Part shown: positions 3,006 to 5,502 of the stretch, one piece after another | Numbering within the stretch: the stretch's first letter is position 1 | How the letters are laid out: every line of letters begins with the position of its first letter | Source: an uncultured Collinsella sp. | Lineage (GTDB): Bacteria > Actinomycetota > Coriobacteriia > Coriobacteriales > Coriobacteriaceae | Assembly (NCBI GenBank): GCA_900555745.1 | Contig: USMH01000081.1 | Span: forward strand, 1-5,502 | DNA: 5,502 nucleotides | Reading direction: 5' to 3' | Program-made: the position numbers and the translations under genes | Notes under the pieces: generated by a model | Told to the model about the DNA's origin: nothing | The model's input: the letters and a program-made list of their open reading frames with translations, nothing else | Databases searched by the model: none

Positions 3006-5502
3006 CTACTCCCCCAGCAGGGCCTTCTCGGGCGTGATGGGCAGCGAGCGAACCTGGTGGCCGGTGGCGTGCGCCACGGCCGAGGCCACGGCGGCGAGCG
3101 GCGTGTTGATGACGACCTCGCCGATCGACTTGGCGCCAAACGGGCCCGTCGGCTCGTAGCTCGGCTCAAAGGCCACGCGAATGCTGCCGATATCCAGGCG
3201 CGTGGGCAGCTTGTAGCTCATAAAGTTGCCGGTACGCAGGCGGCCGCGGTCATCGTGCTCGACGATCTCGTAGAGCGCGTGACCGATGCCCTGGGCAATG
3301 CCGCCCTCGGCCTGGACGCGCGCGAGCGCCTCGTTGATCACGGTGCCGCAGTCCACAGCCGCCGCGTAATCCACAACAGTCACCTTGCCGGTGGCCTTGT
3401 CGACCTCCACCTCGGCAATGCCGGCCATAAACGGCGGAGGCGAAACGGGCAGGCAGGCAGAGGCATGCGAGGTGAGCGCGTCGCCGCCCGCGATGTTCTT
3501 GACGCACAGGTTGGCAAAGTCGCGCAGCGTGAGGTAGCGGTTCTGCTCGCGTGCGGCACGCTCGTCGGACAGGCGCACGTACTGTCCATCGAAGACCACG
3601 TCGGCAGCGTCCACGTCCCACATCTGGGCGGCCTTGGCGCAGATCTTCTCACGCAGCTCGGTCGCGGCGTTCTTGGCGGCAAGGCCCGTCACGTACGTAC
3701 CCGAGCTCGCGTACGAGCCGGCGTCAAACGGCGACACATCGGTGTCAACGCCGCGCACCACGATCATCGAACTCTCCACGCCCAGCTCCTCGGCGGCAAT
3801 CTGCGCCAGGATCGTGTCGACGCCCATGCCGTTATCGGTGGCACCGGTGCCGATGGTAATGAAGCCGTCCTCTTCCAGGCGCATGTCGATGCCGGCGATA
3901 TCCACGTTGGAGATGCCCGAGCCCTGCATGGTGAGCGCGCAGCCCAGGGCGCGCACGCGGTCGCCCAGGTCCACGGCCAACGGCTTGTCGCGCCAGCCGA
4001 TCATGTCCATCGCGCGCAGCAGGCAGCGGTCGAGCGCGCAGGCGTTGAGCTTCTCGTTGTAGCACTGCGGCATGATCTCGCCCTCGCGCACGATGTTCTT
4101 AAGGCGCAGGTCGGCGGGGTCCATGTGCAGCATGTCGGCGAGCTCGTTGACGGCGCTCTCCACGGCAAACTGGCCCTGGGTGGCACCGTAGCCACGATAC
4201 GCGCCGCCGCGGTTGGTATTGGTGTAGACGGCGTCCCAGCTAAAGCGGCTCGCCTTCACGTGGTTGTAGATGGGCAGGCTCTTGTGGCCCGAAAGGCCGA
4301 TCGTCGTGGTGGCATGCTCGCCATAGGCCCCGGCGTTGGACAGCGTATGCAGGTCGATGGCCGTGATGGTGCCGTCGTTCATGGCGCCCAGCTTAACGGT
4401 CATCTGCATCTGATGGCGCGAGTTGCCCGCGGTGATGGTCTCCTCACGGGTGTAGCAGCAGTAACTCGGACGGCCGGTCTGCTGGGTCACGAACGCCACG
4501 AAGATCTCGCAGCAGCCCGTCTGCTTGGAGCCAAAGCCGCCGCCGATGCGCGGCTTAATGACCTGCACCTGCGACTGCGGGATATCGAGCGACTGCGCGA
4601 CCATGCGGCGCACGTGGAAGGGCACCTGCGTGGAGGTGGTCACCGAGATACGCCCAAACGCGTCGGTCGTCGCGAAGGCGCGGAAGGTTTCCATGGGCGC
4701 GGTCTGCGTGGCCTGGCTGGTGTAGGTGCGGGTGAACACGATGTCGCTCTGGGCGAACGCCTCGTCAAGGTTGCCAAAATCGCTGGTACCGCTGCACACC
4801 AGGTTGCGGGACACGTCGCCGCCCTGCGGGAACATAAAGGTCACGTCGCCCTCGGGGTGGACCACGATGTCGTTATCGAGCGCCTGGGTAAAGTCGAGCA
4901 GGGGCTCAAGCACCTCGTAGTCGACCTTGATGAGCTTGAGCGCCTTGTCGGCGGCCTCCTCGGTCTCGGCGGCGACGATCGCCACCTCCTCGTTTTGGTA
5001 GCGCACGAGGTTCTCGAGAATCAGGCGGTCGTAGGGACTCGGCTGCGGATAGCTCTGGCCGGCGATGGTAAAGCGGCGCTTGGGCACGTCCTCGTAGGTG
5101 TAGACACCCACGACGCCGGGCACCTTCAGGGCGCGCGACGTGTCGATGGAGCGGATCTTGGCGCGGGCATAGGGGCTGCGCTTGAGTTTGACGATCAGAG
5201 CACCGGCGGGCACCAGGTCGCCCGTGTAGACGGGACGACCCTCGAGCAGTGCCTTCGAGTCCTTCTTGGGCTGCTTGTGTGTGATCTGCTTGTAGGTGAT
5301 GCCGTCGCAACTGGTGTCGTTGACCGGCAGCTCGGGCATCTCGAAGCCCACCTGAACGCCGGATTCGTTGAGGAAGCGGACGATGGCGCGCAGCTGGCTC
5401 TCGTAGCCGCTGCAGCGGCAGAGGTTGCCGGCAAGCTGGCGCGACAGTTCCTCGCGCGTGGCGACGAGGCTCGAGTCCTCCTTGGCGGCGCGGGCAAGCG
5501 CC
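3006..5502 (-). CDS. xanthine dehydrogenase-family molybdenum hydroxylase with fused [2Fe-2S] domain (5' end beyond the right edge)
   Basis: Enzymes of this family hydroxylate purines, aldehydes or related heterocycles at a molybdopterin centre and pass electrons through [2Fe-2S] clusters. Numbering from the first complete codon (5501), 831 residues are visible. The end of the helical [2Fe-2S] domain comes first (GNLCRCSGY, cysteines 28 and 30). A hammerhead-type domain (about 85-195) and the molybdopterin-binding domains follow. Cofactor and active-site motifs are GGGFGSKQ (320-327), GGAYRGYGATQ with Arg436 (equivalent to bovine Arg880) and GPFGAKSIGE with the catalytic base Glu795. GTG 5351 is not the start: the frame is open to the window edge and that GTG has no ribosome binding site. 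The layout resembles single-chain enzymes such as D. gigas aldehyde oxidoreductase (907 residues) or the family named selenium-dependent xanthine dehydrogenase. By comparison, roughly 110 residues are missing here. GAKSIGE and the Gln at 327 lean towards a purine-type enzyme, but the substrate is unproven. No FAD domain is in view; a partner may lie upstream. Confidence 0.93.
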   Translation of the reverse strand, partial: ALARAAKEDSSLVATREELSRQLAGNLCRCSGYESQLRAIVRFLNESGVQVGFEMPELPVNDTSCDGITYKQITHKQPKKDSKALLEGRPVYTGDLVPAGALIVKLKRSPYARAKIRSIDTSRALKVPGVVGVYTYEDVPKRRFTIAGQSYPQPSPYDRLILENLVRYQNEEVAIVAAETEEAADKALKLIKVDYEVLEPLLDFTQALDNDIVVHPEGDVTFMFPQGGDVSRNLVCSGTSDFGNLDEAFAQSDIVFTRTYTSQATQTAPMETFRAFATTDAFGRISVTTSTQVPFHVRRMVAQSLDIPQSQVQVIKPRIGGGFGSKQTGCCEIFVAFVTQQTGRPSYCCYTREETITAGNSRHQMQMTVKLGAMNDGTITAIDLHTLSNAGAYGEHATTTIGLSGHKSLPIYNHVKASRFSWDAVYTNTNRGGAYRGYGATQGQFAVESAVNELADMLHMDPADLRLKNIVREGEIMPQCYNEKLNACALDRCLLRAMDMIGWRDKPLAVDLGDRVRALGCALTMQGSGISNVDIAGIDMRLEEDGFITIGTGATDNGMGVDTILAQIAAEELGVESSMIVVRGVDTDVSPFDAGSYASSGTYVTGLAAKNAATELREKICAKAAQMWDVDAADVVFDGQYVRLSDERAAREQNRYLTLRDFANLCVKNIAGGDALTSHASACLPVSPPPFMAGIAEVEVDKATGKVTVVDYAAAVDCGTVINEALARVQAEGGIAQGIGHALYEIVEHDDRGRLRTGNFMSYKLPTRLDIGSIRVAFEPSYEPTGPFGAKSIGEVVINTPLAAVASAVAHATGHQVRSLPITPEKALLGE

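Noticed and set aside
3006..5351. Molybdenum hydroxylase starting at GTG 5351 as a complete 781-residue gene
   Set aside because: The same frame is open upstream and encodes a [2Fe-2S] CRC motif, and no ribosome binding site precedes this GTG.

Overview
The window is GC-rich, and every gene in it is on the minus strand, so transcription runs right to left. The protein sequences, the high GC, the encoded CCA on the tRNA and the tig-clpP-clpX order suggest a high-GC Gram-positive. My best guess is an anaerobic gut actinobacterium of the Coriobacteriia (Collinsella-like). That placement is inferred from sequence style, not from a search.

Layout in transcription order. (1) 5502-3006: a large molybdenum hydroxylase of the xanthine dehydrogenase family. 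It enters from the right edge with the end of a [2Fe-2S] domain already fused to the molybdopterin domain. (2) 2981-2951: a strong intrinsic terminator closes that gene. (3) 2893-2782: an extended -10 element, then tRNA-Leu (anticodon UAG, CCA encoded), then a second terminator at 2773-2743 with a cUUCGg tetraloop. (4) 2744-1392: a possible promoter, then tig (trigger factor), which appears to start at a TTG behind a perfect AGGAGG. (5) 1391-1242: a 150-base gap with no clear terminator but several inverted repeats, including an 11-bp perfect one. (6) 1229-1: clpP followed one base later by clpX, which leaves the window at the left edge just after its Walker A motif.

The left half is a conserved protein quality-control cluster. 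Trigger factor folds nascent chains at the ribosome exit, and ClpX unfolds tagged or damaged proteins and feeds them to the ClpP chamber. The right half is an unrelated catabolic enzyme, probably acting on purines or a related heterocycle, separated from the housekeeping genes by two terminators and the tRNA.

I found no mobile element, CRISPR array or clearly new system. No gene-free stretch exceeds 300 bases; the longest are 1242-1391 and 2866-3005, and both are described. The points most worth a second look are the single-chain Fe-S/molybdenum fusion with vicinal cysteine pairs near its cofactor motif, the hairpin-rich clpP leader, the acidic insertions in ClpX and the divergent FKBP domain in trigger factor.
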